Below are positions 27,301 to 33,809 of a DNA stretch of 64,000 nt, piece by piece. Both the position numbers and the translations under genes were made by a program. The stretch is taken from positions 1 to 64,000 of the forward strand of contig CAYOWK010000005.1 of the NCBI GenBank assembly GCA_964407665.1, written 5' to 3'. Positions within the stretch are counted from its first letter, which is position 1, and every line of letters starts with the position of its first letter. Source of the stretch: CAYOWK01 sp964407665. GTDB lineage: Bacteria; Pseudomonadota; Alphaproteobacteria; Caulobacterales; Hyphomonadaceae. The notes under the pieces are model-generated. The model was not told the origin of the DNA. It did not search any database and was given only the letters and a program-made list of their open reading frames with translations.

Positions 27301-27859
27301 TGACACGATTGGCGGCAATGGCGGCCGCGACGCGCTCTATGGCGATGCGGGCAACGACACCCTGTTCGGCGACGGGGGGCACGATCTGCTCTCCGGCGGA
27401 CTGGACAACGACACCCTGTTCGGCGGGTCCGGCGATGATCGCCTGATTGGCGGCGCCGGCAACGACTTCCTCACTGGCGGGGCGGGGTCGGACGTCTTTG
27501 TTCTCAACGGCAGTCCGGGGTCGTCGAACCTCGACAGGATCATCGACTTCAGGCCTGGCGAGGATCTCATCGAACTCGATCCTGCGATCTTCGCAGCCAT
27601 CGGCGGAACGCTGGACGCCAGCGAATTCCACGTCGGCAGGGCGGCTGCCGACAGCAGCGACCGGATTGTGTACAACCGGCTCACGGGACAGCTCTTCTAT
27701 GACGTCGATGGGCGGGGCGGTCTGGCAGCCGTTCAGATTGCGGCTCTGACGCCCTTCCTGTCGCTGGATGCAAACGACTTCGTGGTAGGCGGCGGGGCTG
27801 GCGCGACAGCCTTCGATCTGGGTCTGCCGCCTGGTCTTGGAGACCTGCTGATAGCGTGA
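21563..27859 (+). CDS. Giant RTX protein with six Hcp-like domains and seven VCBS repeats
   Basis: 2098 residues in three blocks. (1) Six Hcp-like domains start at residues 1, 163, 320, 480, 637 and 796. Each has the Hcp pattern: FLLIDG/YYMLIDG, GWFEI..L.LGAG, F.E..V.L.GVSP.L...L, a YDLRLGDV..SGN strand pair and TSLSFNYGQIGL. (2) A cadherin-like linker, then seven VCBS repeats of about 104 residues (about 1053-1780). (3) RTX nonapeptides (GGNDTI, GDAGNDTLFGD; about 1810-1980) and a C-terminal domain typical of type I secretion substrates. No Sec signal, as expected. Likely secreted by an ABC/TolC system and folded by external calcium into a surface or matrix protein. No type VI secretion genes lie nearby. 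Function of the Hcp block is unknown. Confidence 0.85.
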   Translation: MAIFLLIDGFNGGSTDPDHLGWFELSSLQTGAGVGVSAGVASDPTFSEVTVTLDGVTPGLLAQIAAQAGVDAVRIQQVNDVTGEVVCDLLLGDVFVTGDSVGGASGGAPTSSLSFNYRLFGLTTPSGSFGYDTASDTVINPATIAQPVVGGPDGLESSGVTNYYLLIGSPSSQGGDAKAWFEINTLQLGAAASVTGGVASEGSFSEVVVSLDGVAPDLFTQLANGTDIGSVQIQGVNAAGAVVYDLRLGDVLVSGNNVRAGDGGAPSTSLSFNYGQIGLITPTSSFGYDTRADVVIDPATLASFTAVGPDSIETAGVTQYYMLIDGANGGASNGKAFGWYEIANLQFGVGAGVSNTGVASEPSFGDVQFTLDGVSPFLLGELAAGSEIGPVRIQGVNSSGTVIYDLRLGDVILSDNSISAGDGGAPTTSLSLNYAQIGLVTPGLSFGYDIVTDATIDPDTIPVPTSAGAVDLEGGGVTQYYMLIDGENGGVTNGSKGWFEINSLTLGAGVGVTNGVAGDPSFDEVAVSLAGVSPDLFAELASGTSVGSVRIQGVNSSGAVIYDLRLGGVFLSGNSFSAGGSTPSSSLSLAYSQIGLVTPASSFGYDVGAGAAVDPLTIATPVAGGADTLEDGAVTQYYLLIDGENGGAINGSKGWFEISSVQLGAGVGVDVQNGVTSPPTFTDLVVTLTGVSPDLLGELATGSGYDSVRLQGVNATGTVVYDLRLGDVVLTGNSISAGDNTPSSSLSFNYRQIGLVAANSSFGYDLATNAVISPTSIPTPTISPVDSLESASTVQYYLLVEGVDGDSPDLGRGAWFELSSLQLGAGQAATNGVPGTPSFSELSVTLDGISPQLFAQLASGSALGVVRVEGVNASGAVVYDLRLGDVFVTGNSVSTGGGTPATSLSFNYGQIGLVTATSSFGYDIATDTAINPDAIFDPPSNLAPVVTELVAGVGEDGPSFSQNLLAGASDPNAGTTLAVQGVDATVTTSGGRVLTLGVDYTVAGSTLQLTAAGFARFNSLAAGQTDQAVVDFAVSDGALATPNTLTLTVTGANDAASINGTSTGTAAEDGALIAAGSLSVIDADAGQTAFATPGSLAGTYGAFTFNAATGVWGYTLNNSSPAVQGLTAGQTVHDLLTVTSLDGTATQIIDITINGANDTASITGTSTGAVAEDGVLTASGALSVSDADAGQSGFATPASLSGTYGSFTFNAVTGAWSYALNNGSPAVQGLTAGQTVHDILTVTSLDGTDTQAIDVTINGANDTATISGGSTGAAAEDGGLTASGSLSVSDADAGQSGFAAPASLSGTYGAFTFNAATGVWGYTLNNSSASVQGLTAGQTVHDLLTVTSLDGTATRIIDITINGANDTASITGTSTGTVTEDGVLTASGALSVSDADAGQSGFATPASLSGTYGSFTFNAVSGAWSYALSNGSPAVQGLTAGQTVHDILTVTSLDGTDAQAIDVTINGANDTATISGTAAGAVAEDGALIASGQLSVVGADAGQNAFGTPASLSGLYGAFTFNAATGAWGYALNNASGAVQGLAAGQTVHDLLTVTSLDGSASRTIDVTINGANDAASISGTSTGAVAEDGVLIASGALGVADADAGQGVFATPASLSGTYGSFTFNAASGVWGYTLNNGVSAIQALNAGQTVHDLLTVTSLDGTATRVIDVTINGANDAATISGTATGSVTEDGVLTASGALGVADPDAGQAQFAAPASLAGQYGTFTFNAASGVWGYALNNAAAAVQALSAGQTVHDLLTVTSLDGTATRTIDVAINGANEVVSGVTVNGTSRGDWITPTRTVAGQPKPGAGDDTLNGFAGDDVLDGGTGNDRMNGGRGNDTYHVDSSGDIVTEASGEGTDLVIATATFVSAGNIELINLVGSGNINATGDSLGNVISGNDGENVIRGLGGNDTIGGNGGRDALYGDAGNDTLFGDGGHDLLSGGLDNDTLFGGSGDDRLIGGAGNDFLTGGAGSDVFVLNGSPGSSNLDRIIDFRPGEDLIELDPAIFAAIGGTLDASEFHVGRAAADSSDRIVYNRLTGQLFYDVDGRGGLAAVQIAALTPFLSLDANDFVVGGGAGATAFDLGLPPGLGDLLIA
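24718..26905 (+). repeat. Seven VCBS coding repeats with higher-order duplication
   Basis: Seven units of about 312 bases, each starting near NGANDTASI-type residues and carrying AEDG, SDADAGQ, GTYGSFTFNA, LTAGQTVHDLLTVTSLDG. Units 1+2 (about 24720-25345) and 3+4 (about 25345-25970) are much closer to each other at the DNA level than neighbouring units are, for example units 2 and 4 both use FNAV and IDVTINGANDTATI. This points to a recent duplication of a two-unit block of about 625 bases. Confidence 0.85.
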
Positions 27860-27892
27860 CCTGCCGAGCAGGCTCTGGCCCGCTCTATCCGG

Positions 27893-29449
27893 TCAGGGCG
27901 GCGCGGCCAGAAGTGCGTTGCGGCGGAATTCCATCATTGCCGACTGAAGCAACTGGCCAGCCAGTTCGTACTGTGCGGCGCGACTGGCGAGACCGGTTGC
28001 GCCGTCAACGACCAGCTCGCGGGCCGCGATGGCGTCCGAAATGCGTTGCTGGATCTGGGCGCGGGTATTGGCCCCGTCCAGCAGGGCCGCAACAAGTCTC
28101 ACGCCCGGCGAAATCTGGACCGGCGTGTGGAGCTGGTTGCTGACCCACGCCTGCCCCTGACGCAGCTGCGCGCGCGCCACTGACCAGAGGGCAGGCCGCT
28201 CGGCGTCCGCACTGCCGACACGCAAGGGCCGCGCGGATGCTGTGACGTGCCCGGCCCGGACCGTGCGGACCAGCGCGTCCGATATCCGCGCGCCGACCTG
28301 AGACAGCCTAAGGCCCGTCGCACCCGCCACATGGGTCAGAATCTCCTGGAACGAGCGTGTGTCGGGATAGGCGGACGCGAGATACATCAGCGCGCTGCCC
28401 ACCACCGGGTCGTTCGTGGCCAGACGGGCCTTGTCCTTGCGAAGCACGAAGGCGCCGCCCTTTCCGGCCTCGGGGCTGTCCTCGGGCGAGAGCGGGCAGG
28501 AATAGTGAAGGTGCGCGAGAGCAGCGGGCGACAGGGCTCTTTCTGCGGGCTGCGGACCCCTGACCAGCAGCGAGCGACGGAACGGGCGGCCGGTGACAAA
28601 GTCGATGTATTGCTCGAGGGCGAGCGGGCCGTCCCCCGCAAGCCTGCGGGCCGCTTCGCCGCGCTCCGCGCCCAGTGACTCGGGCATGCCGTCCGTCAGA
28701 CCTGCATCGCAGAGATAGGACAGGCCGTGCGCATGGGCGGCTGCCATAAACTCGTGAAAGTGGCAGGGGTCGTTGTACGCGCCGAGAAACTCTCCCTGGA
28801 AATGCGTGTCGTTCATCTGCTTGCTGCGCAGGACCTCCTCGCGCAGCACCTTGCCAAATGCGCTTGCCTCGTCCGACAGATGCGCGACTTCATCCAGCCT
28901 TTGCCGCGCGTGGGCGATCTGGATCTGCGGAGCAGCGTCAGGATCCGTGTGAAAGCGGCAGATGTCGCGGACGATCAGGCGAAAGTGCCAGCCCGGCAGC
29001 ACGTTATAGCTGACATAGGCAATGCCGCTGTCGGTCAGGTGCTCGCGGCAGATCCGGAAGATCGCTTCCTGCACGGCCCTCGGCGCCCAGCTGAAGACGC
29101 CGTGGCAGATGATGTAGTCGTAGGTCTGGCCCGACAGATCGAGCGCGCCGATGTCGCCCTGCCGGATGCTCATGTTCGTCAGGCCAAGCTCTGCGATCAA
29201 CGCGGCGCCTTCCCTGACGTGGCGCTCGGACAGATCGACGCCCTCGAACACGGCGTCCGGATAGCGCGCGGCAAGCGGGATGAGATTGCCCCCGGATGCG
29301 CAGCCCAGTTCGAGAACTCGCGCCGTTGCGACCGGGGGCGCGGCGCAGCCATGCAGCATCGCCAGCGCCGCGAGGTGCGCCGGCTGTGAGAGCGGGAACG
29401 GCATGGAACTGTAGGGCAACGCCTCGTAGTCGATCTGCGACATTGTCAT
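27893..29449 (-). CDS. SAM-dependent methyltransferase with methyltransferase-regulatory domain
   Basis: 518 residues. N-terminal class I methyltransferase domain: RVLELGCASGGNLIPLA (45-61) binds SAM, FEGVDLSE is the acidic loop, and YDYIICHGVFSW is motif IV. After about residue 220 comes the region seen in proteins annotated as carrying a methyltransferase-regulatory domain (HFHEFMAAAHAHGLSYLCDA), then a C-terminal winged-helix-like tail. The substrate is not known; some relatives lie beside secretion or surface genes. It is convergent with the giant RTX gene, only 33 bases away. No signal peptide. Confidence 0.8.
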   Translation of the reverse strand: MTMSQIDYEALPYSSMPFPLSQPAHLAALAMLHGCAAPPVATARVLELGCASGGNLIPLAARYPDAVFEGVDLSERHVREGAALIAELGLTNMSIRQGDIGALDLSGQTYDYIICHGVFSWAPRAVQEAIFRICREHLTDSGIAYVSYNVLPGWHFRLIVRDICRFHTDPDAAPQIQIAHARQRLDEVAHLSDEASAFGKVLREEVLRSKQMNDTHFQGEFLGAYNDPCHFHEFMAAAHAHGLSYLCDAGLTDGMPESLGAERGEAARRLAGDGPLALEQYIDFVTGRPFRRSLLVRGPQPAERALSPAALAHLHYSCPLSPEDSPEAGKGGAFVLRKDKARLATNDPVVGSALMYLASAYPDTRSFQEILTHVAGATGLRLSQVGARISDALVRTVRAGHVTASARPLRVGSADAERPALWSVARAQLRQGQAWVSNQLHTPVQISPGVRLVAALLDGANTRAQIQQRISDAIAARELVVDGATGLASRAAQYELAGQLLQSAMMEFRRNALLAAPP

Positions 29450-29574
29450 CCTGTGAAGCCACGTCCGGCTTTTGCCTGCGAGGATGAGCGTGGCGCCGGT
29501 GCAGCAGATTCACAACGTGACGCACCAACCGCGCTAGCGGCCGGATCAGGCGGTCGATGGTGATCTCTGGAAAA

Positions 29575-29649
29575 TGGCTCCGCAGGTAGGATTCGAACCT
29601 ACGACCAGCCGATTAACAGTCGGCTGCTCTACCACTGAGCTACTGCGGA
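29575..29649 (-). tRNA. tRNA-Asn (GTT)
   Basis: Full cloverleaf on the minus strand. The acceptor stem TCCGCAG pairs with CTGCGGA, followed by discriminator G and an encoded CCA (29577-29575). D-loop AGCTCAGTGGTAGAGC, anticodon loop CTGTTAA giving anticodon GTT, and T-arm GTTCGAATC are all in place. Confidence 0.97.
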
Positions 29650-30019
29650 ACTCGGTAGGAGGCGCGGTATAACGAGAAGGCGCGGGGGGTGCAATCCCGT
29701 TCCGGGGCCTGTGAGCATCAAAATGGTCGCGTGCCAGGATGAGCAGGGCGTGCCTCGCCTTCGTCCGGAATACGCGGCCCAAAAAAAGAAAGAGGCGGGA
29801 GCACGAAGCTCCCGCAAAGGCGTTTGGGTGATGGTGGGGTGTCTTCAAGGGAAGACAACGTCAAAATGCCCGCCATTGGTTAATCGGACGTAAACAGCGC
29901 AAGCCGGTTCCCTCGGTCGCCGTTAATTCCTGGTCGGTTTTCAGGAACCAGCGCCGGACCAGATCGTCCAAACAACGTTCGCCTGAACGGCCGATGTGGG
30001 ATGCAGATGCGGGATAAGG
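29650..30019. other. Inter-tRNA region; no protein gene, one strong terminator
   Basis: 370 bases between the two tRNA genes. A 60-codon frame at 29711-29893 has no protein-like pattern and crosses the terminator hairpin, so I reject it. The only structured element is the minus-strand terminator at 29780-29815. The segment 29816-30019 would be transcribed as a trailer of tRNA-Cys or as a separate small RNA. Confidence 0.5.
29780..29815 (-). terminator. Rho-independent terminator, minus strand
   Basis: Perfect 8-bp stem GCGGGAGC (29795-29802) with GCTCCCGC (29808-29815), 5-base loop ACGAA. On the minus strand the stem is followed by CTCTTTCTTTTTTT, a strong U-rich tail. It lies about 205 bases downstream of tRNA-Cys and probably ends that transcript. 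Confidence 0.9.
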
Positions 30020-30093
30020 TGGAGGCCTCGCCCGGAATCGAACCGGGGTGCACGGATTTGCAGTCCGCTACGTCACCACTCCGCCACGAGGCC
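30020..30093 (-). tRNA. tRNA-Cys (GCA)
   Basis: Full cloverleaf on the minus strand. The acceptor stem GGCCTCG pairs with CGAGGCC, followed by discriminator T (U) and an encoded CCA (30022-30020). Anticodon loop ACTGCAAAT gives anticodon GCA; T-arm GTTCGATTC is canonical. Confidence 0.97.
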
Positions 30094-30220
30094 TCACTTC
30101 TAGCCGGTCATAACGTTCGCTGGCGGGGCGACGACCGGGCGCGTTGCGCGCCTGCGTGCCTATGCTAAGAGGCCGCAGCGCGCAAGCGCCCAAGGATTCC
30201 TGCCTCAGGGGACGCTGCCT

Positions 30221-30871
30221 ATGGACTTCTCCGCTGCCCGTACTTCGATGGTCGAAACCCAGGTCCGAACCAACGACGTCCACGAGCGCCGTCTTGTGCA
30301 GGCCATCATGGCCGTGCCGCGCGAGGCTTTTGCCCCGAAGGGCATGGAGGGGCTGGCCTACGCAGAGCCCGCCATTGCGACGGGGCCGGGCCGCTGGATG
30401 TGGTCGCCGCGTGACTTCGCGAAGCTGGCCCACGCAGCCGGGGTCGAGGCGGAGGACCGTGTCCTTGATATCGCGCCGGGCTCGGGATATTCGACGGCTG
30501 TCCTCGCCCGGATGTCGGGCGCCGTGGTTGCGCTGGAGTCGGATTCGGTGGCGGCGGACGCCCTGAAAGCCTCACTGTCTGCTGCTGGTGTTACTGGCGT
30601 GGAGATTCGGTCAGGCGATCTGAAGGCCGGCGCGCCGGCAGCCGGTCCCTACGATGTCATCTGGGTGAACGGTTCGGTCGAGGTCGTTCCGGAGGCCTGG
30701 TTCAGCCAGCTCGCCGAAGGCGGGCGGCTGGCGGTCGTCGTACGCGAAGGCGGGATCGGCCGCGCTACGATCTACACCCGTTCGGGAGGCCGCACCGCCG
30801 GCCGGACGCCCTTTGAGTCCGCCGTGGCCCCTCTGCCCGGTTTCGAGCGCGCGGCGGAATTCCGCCTCTAG
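30221..30871 (+). CDS. Protein-L-isoaspartate O-methyltransferase-like protein
   Basis: 216 residues of the PCMT superfamily. The N-terminus ARTSMVETQVRTNDVHERRL is the hallmark of the alphaproteobacterial branch. The SAM-binding loop is VLDIAPGSGYSTAVLARM (about 82-99), followed by ALESD and a substrate-binding part. Classical PCMT repairs isoaspartyl residues with SAM; in this branch the activity is assumed from homology. The gene lies before tolC and popZ, an order familiar from Caulobacter relatives. ATG 30221 fits the family start. Confidence 0.85.
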   Translation: MDFSAARTSMVETQVRTNDVHERRLVQAIMAVPREAFAPKGMEGLAYAEPAIATGPGRWMWSPRDFAKLAHAAGVEAEDRVLDIAPGSGYSTAVLARMSGAVVALESDSVAADALKASLSAAGVTGVEIRSGDLKAGAPAAGPYDVIWVNGSVEVVPEAWFSQLAEGGRLAVVVREGGIGRATIYTRSGGRTAGRTPFESAVAPLPGFERAAEFRL

Positions 30872-31041
30872 CTCCGGCTGTCGTTCACGTCCCCTTTAGA
30901 CGCGTCTGAGATTCGATTGGGGCCGAAAGGCCCAGCGCTGAGTCGCGCCTGAGCCAGATTTTCTCCCGCAGGAGGGGAAAAGGCGTCGAGTACGGCCAGA
31001 ATCGGCCCGTAGCCCTTATCCGGACGAAACCGGACCTTTAC

Positions 31042-31068
31042 TTGACAGTGTCTGGTTATGGCGTGATC
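31042..31068 (+). promoter_or_regulatory. Probable housekeeping promoter of tolC
   Basis: TTGACA (31042-31047), 13 bases, then GCGTGATC (31061-31068). This fits the Caulobacter-type housekeeping promoter pattern (TTGACxx, 10-14 bases, GCTANAWC) at most informative positions. It lies 35 bases upstream of the tolC start codon. Confidence 0.5.
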
Positions 31069-31103
31069 CGATGCCGGATCAGTCCGCGCGGGGAGATTGC
31101 CGC

Positions 31104-32432
31104 ATGAAATACTCACCGATTCTCGTGGCCCTGGCGGCAGCGCCAGCGGCGTTCGCCCAGGTTTCGGAGCCTTCGCAGCCGGCTCCGGGCGTCGTTCAGG
31201 ATACGCTGGCGGACGCCATCGCCTCGGCTCTGACAGGAAATCCGGACCTTGCCGCCCAGCGCAGCGTAACGGGGCAGGCAGCCGAGCAGCTGAATCAGGC
31301 CAAGGCAGGCGCCCTGCCGCAAGTGGGCCTGAGCGGCAGCTACGGTTGGGAGAAGACGGAAGTTGGCCAGAAATTCTCGCTGTTTGGTCAGACATTCCCG
31401 CAGGATGGCGATTCGCAGCGCGCCCAGCTTGGGCTGGAGGCGCGGCAGGTCCTTTATGCTGGCGGCTCGATCAGCGCCCGGACGCGGCAGGCCCGGGCCG
31501 GACTGAGCGCGGCCGACGCACAGTATGCTGGCGTGCAGCGTGACCTGATCCTTAGCGTTGTGACCGCCTATCTCGATGTTCGCAGGGCGGAAGAGGAAGT
31601 TCTGATCCGCGAAACCAACGTCTCTTCGCTGAAGCTTCAGGTGCAGGCGGCCACCGACCGGTTCGACGTCGGCGAGGTCACCCGGACAGATGTGGCCCAG
31701 GCGCAGGCGCGGTTTGCCGGTTCTGAAGCAGCGCTTGCATCGTCGCGCGCCGGGCTGGAAGCCCAGCGAGCCGTCTATGAAGCCATTGTTGGCCGTCCTC
31801 CGGTGCAGCTGGCGAATCCGCCGCCGCCTCCGCCCGTGCCCGGTACGCTGGCCGAAGCGCTGGCTGCAGCCTCTGGCGGCAACGCGGAGATCCTGGCGGC
31901 CCGCGCGTCTGAAAAGGCCGCCGCCGAGGGCGTCAAGGCGTCCAAGGGCGACTATCGTCCGCGTCTCGATCTGCGCGGCTCGGCCGGCCTTGCCGAAACC
32001 TTTCGCGACGATTCGTTCCGCGACACCAATTTCGGGGTCTCGGCGCAACTGAGCATCCCGATCTACCAGGGCGGACTGCTGGCTTCGCGCACCCGGCAGG
32101 CGCAGCACGCGGCCGATCAGGCGCGCTATCAGCGGATGTCTGCGGAGCGCCGTGTGACCGCCGAAGTAACCAATGCCTGGCACCGGGCGATTGCGGCACG
32201 GGAAACGATTCGGGCATCCGCGAGCCGTGTGGACGCGGCGGAAGTGGCTCTGGAAGGCTCGCAGCAGGAGCTTGCCGTAGGGACGCGAACGACGCTGGAC
32301 GTGCTGGATCAGGAGCGTGAACTGCTCGACGCCCGCCTGAATCTGATCAACGCCGAACGTGAAGGCTATCTTGCCATTCACCAGCTCCTTGCCGCCGCCG
32401 GCGACCTGACCCCGAACCTCTTCGGCCGTTAA
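31104..32432 (+). CDS. tolC: TolC-family outer membrane efflux/secretion channel
   Basis: 442 residues. Signal peptide 1-19 (SPILVALAAAPAAFAQ). Two homologous halves of long coiled-coil helices, each with an OEP repeat: LADAIASALTGNPDLAAQRS...AGALPQVGLSGSY in the first and LAEALAAASGGNAEILAARAS...GDYRPRLDLRGSA in the second, ending QLLAAAGDLTPNLFGR. TolC trimers form an outer membrane and periplasmic duct for RND pumps and type I secretion. It is the natural exit channel for the giant RTX protein encoded at 21563-27859, though no ABC/HlyD partner lies in the window. Start chosen at ATG 31104 with GGGGAGA upstream. Confidence 0.92.
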   Translation: MKYSPILVALAAAPAAFAQVSEPSQPAPGVVQDTLADAIASALTGNPDLAAQRSVTGQAAEQLNQAKAGALPQVGLSGSYGWEKTEVGQKFSLFGQTFPQDGDSQRAQLGLEARQVLYAGGSISARTRQARAGLSAADAQYAGVQRDLILSVVTAYLDVRRAEEEVLIRETNVSSLKLQVQAATDRFDVGEVTRTDVAQAQARFAGSEAALASSRAGLEAQRAVYEAIVGRPPVQLANPPPPPPVPGTLAEALAAASGGNAEILAARASEKAAAEGVKASKGDYRPRLDLRGSAGLAETFRDDSFRDTNFGVSAQLSIPIYQGGLLASRTRQAQHAADQARYQRMSAERRVTAEVTNAWHRAIAARETIRASASRVDAAEVALEGSQQELAVGTRTTLDVLDQERELLDARLNLINAEREGYLAIHQLLAAAGDLTPNLFGR

Positions 32433-32491
32433 CCTTCGGTTAGGCGTACCAACGTTCTATGACCTGAAACGGGACCGGGGCAGGACCTTTT

Positions 32492-33049
32492 ATGACGGCC
32501 GAAACAGCTCAGCGCGAACCGACGATGGAGGAGATCCTCGCGTCGATTCGCCGGATCATCTCCGAGGAGGACCAGCCGGATACGGGCGGGGGTGTCCTCG
32601 AACTCGCACAGCCGTTTGGCGAAGATGACGGCGAAGAGGCCTATGCCGAAGAGGCTATGCCGCTCGAAGAAGACGAATTCGACATGGAAGCGGCCATGCG
32701 GGACATCGCTCCCAGCCGGCCGGCAGCGCCGCCTGTCGAAGACCTGATCATCATGGAAGATGAAGACGAGCCTGCGCCGCCTCCAGTCGCCAGACAGGTT
32801 GACGCGCCGCGCCCGGTCTTCACGTCGGTCGAAGAGGGCATCGTCGAAGACACGGCTGCCCAGCTGGCGGCCGGTTCGCTCTACAAGCTGATGGGCAGCA
32901 TGTCCGTCTCGAACGATCAGACACTGGACGGCATTGTCCGGTCGCTGCTGAAACCGATGCTGAAGGAATGGCTCGACGCCAACCTTCCGCAGGTTGTCGA
33001 AACCGTTGTTCAGAAGGAGGTCGATCGCATCCGTCGCATGGCCCGCTAA
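32492..33049 (+). CDS. popZ: Polar organising protein PopZ (DUF2497)
   Basis: 185 residues with the three PopZ parts. The N-terminal helix EPTMEEILASIRRIISEED (9-27) binds partner proteins such as ParB. The middle (30-115) is acidic, proline-rich and disordered. The C-terminal helices (GIVRSLLKPMLKEWLDANL, VVETVVQKEVDRIRR) drive oligomerisation. In Caulobacter PopZ forms a polar matrix that tethers chromosome origins and recruits cell-cycle proteins. Here the acidic spacer is of moderate length. It follows tolC as in Caulobacter relatives, but valS, its common neighbour, is not next to it. A terminator at 33149-33184 ends the transcript. Confidence 0.93.
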   Translation: MTAETAQREPTMEEILASIRRIISEEDQPDTGGGVLELAQPFGEDDGEEAYAEEAMPLEEDEFDMEAAMRDIAPSRPAAPPVEDLIIMEDEDEPAPPPVARQVDAPRPVFTSVEEGIVEDTAAQLAAGSLYKLMGSMSVSNDQTLDGIVRSLLKPMLKEWLDANLPQVVETVVQKEVDRIRRMAR

Positions 33050-33148
33050 GGCGGTCTCGCGCGGAGCCGGGATGGCTTGCACAAGACCAAAGCAGACCGG
33101 TCGCCGACCGTTACGGACACAAGCTTCCGAAATATCGCGACCAGAGAC

Positions 33149-33184
33149 AGGCGCGCTCCCAAAACGGGGCGCGCCTTTTTCTTT
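33149..33184 (+). terminator. Rho-independent terminator after popZ
   Basis: GC-rich stem of about 11 pairs, AGGCGCGCTCC (33149-33159) with GGGGCGCGCCT (33166-33176), short A-rich loop, directly followed by TTTTTCTTT. It ends the tolC-popZ transcription unit about 100 bases after popZ. Confidence 0.9.
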
Positions 33185-33289
33185 GCGGTCCGGGAGGGCC
33201 GGTTAACGGCGATCGATGCAATTTTATGGATCGGCTGGACCGGGTTTCAACCTTCATCCGGTAGCATGAAAGCTCATCGGGAGACGTCC

Positions 33290-33736
33290 ATGCCGGAATC
33301 GACACACCGCCGCCTGCCTTCGCTCCGTGGAGCCCGAGTGCTGCTGGTTGATTCGAACCGCTCCATGCTCAGTCTGTTTCGCGAAGTCGTGCGGTCCGCT
33401 GGCGCCGCGGAAGTATTCGACTGCTCCACCGCCGTTGCCGCGCTGGAAGTCTGCAAGATGCAGCGGCCTGACGCGGCTCTGCTGGAATACGAACTGAGCG
33501 ACATGAGCGGCATCGAGTTCCTGCGCCTCATCCGTCAGTCGTCGGACACGCCGGTGCCAAAGCTGGCTGTCGTCATGATGTCCGGCCTGCGCGAGCGGGC
33601 AGTCGTGCAGGGGTCGATCGACGCTGGCGCCGACTCGTTCCTTCTCAAGCCGGTCAGCGCGACCGTGATTGCCGAGCGCCTCAAGGCGGCGCTCACCAAG
33701 CGGGGCTGGTACGGCGCCGCCTCAAACGCCGCCTGA
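33290..33736 (+). CDS. Stand-alone receiver-domain protein with Glu at the phospho-acceptor site
   Basis: 148 residues, one receiver (REC) domain without an output domain. The acidic pocket has Asp21 in VLLVDSNRS. The phosphorylation site aligns with Glu66 in LLEYELSDMSG, where an Asp is normal. Ser98 (MMSG) and Lys120 (FLLKP) are conserved. A Glu here cannot be phosphorylated by the usual mechanism and can mimic a phospho-Asp, so the protein may be locked on or act as a docking module. ATG 33290 is chosen because GGGAGA precedes it; ATG 33266 is an alternative. Short single-domain receivers are common in polar and cell-cycle signalling in Caulobacterales. Confidence 0.85.
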   Translation: MPESTHRRLPSLRGARVLLVDSNRSMLSLFREVVRSAGAAEVFDCSTAVAALEVCKMQRPDAALLEYELSDMSGIEFLRLIRQSSDTPVPKLAVVMMSGLRERAVVQGSIDAGADSFLLKPVSATVIAERLKAALTKRGWYGAASNAA

Positions 33737-33809
33737 TCCTCTATCGGATCAGGTAGCGAGCCGCCGCTGGGCGCCCTACAACCCTCAAAACGGTTGTAGG
33801 GAGGCGAGG

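Noticed and set aside
26246..27631. Open frame of about 460 codons on the minus strand
   Set aside because: Antisense to the VCBS/RTX coding repeats; it is repetitive only because the sense strand is.
29711..29893. 60-codon frame between the tRNA genes
   Set aside because: It crosses a strong intrinsic terminator on the opposite strand and its translation has no domain-like features.
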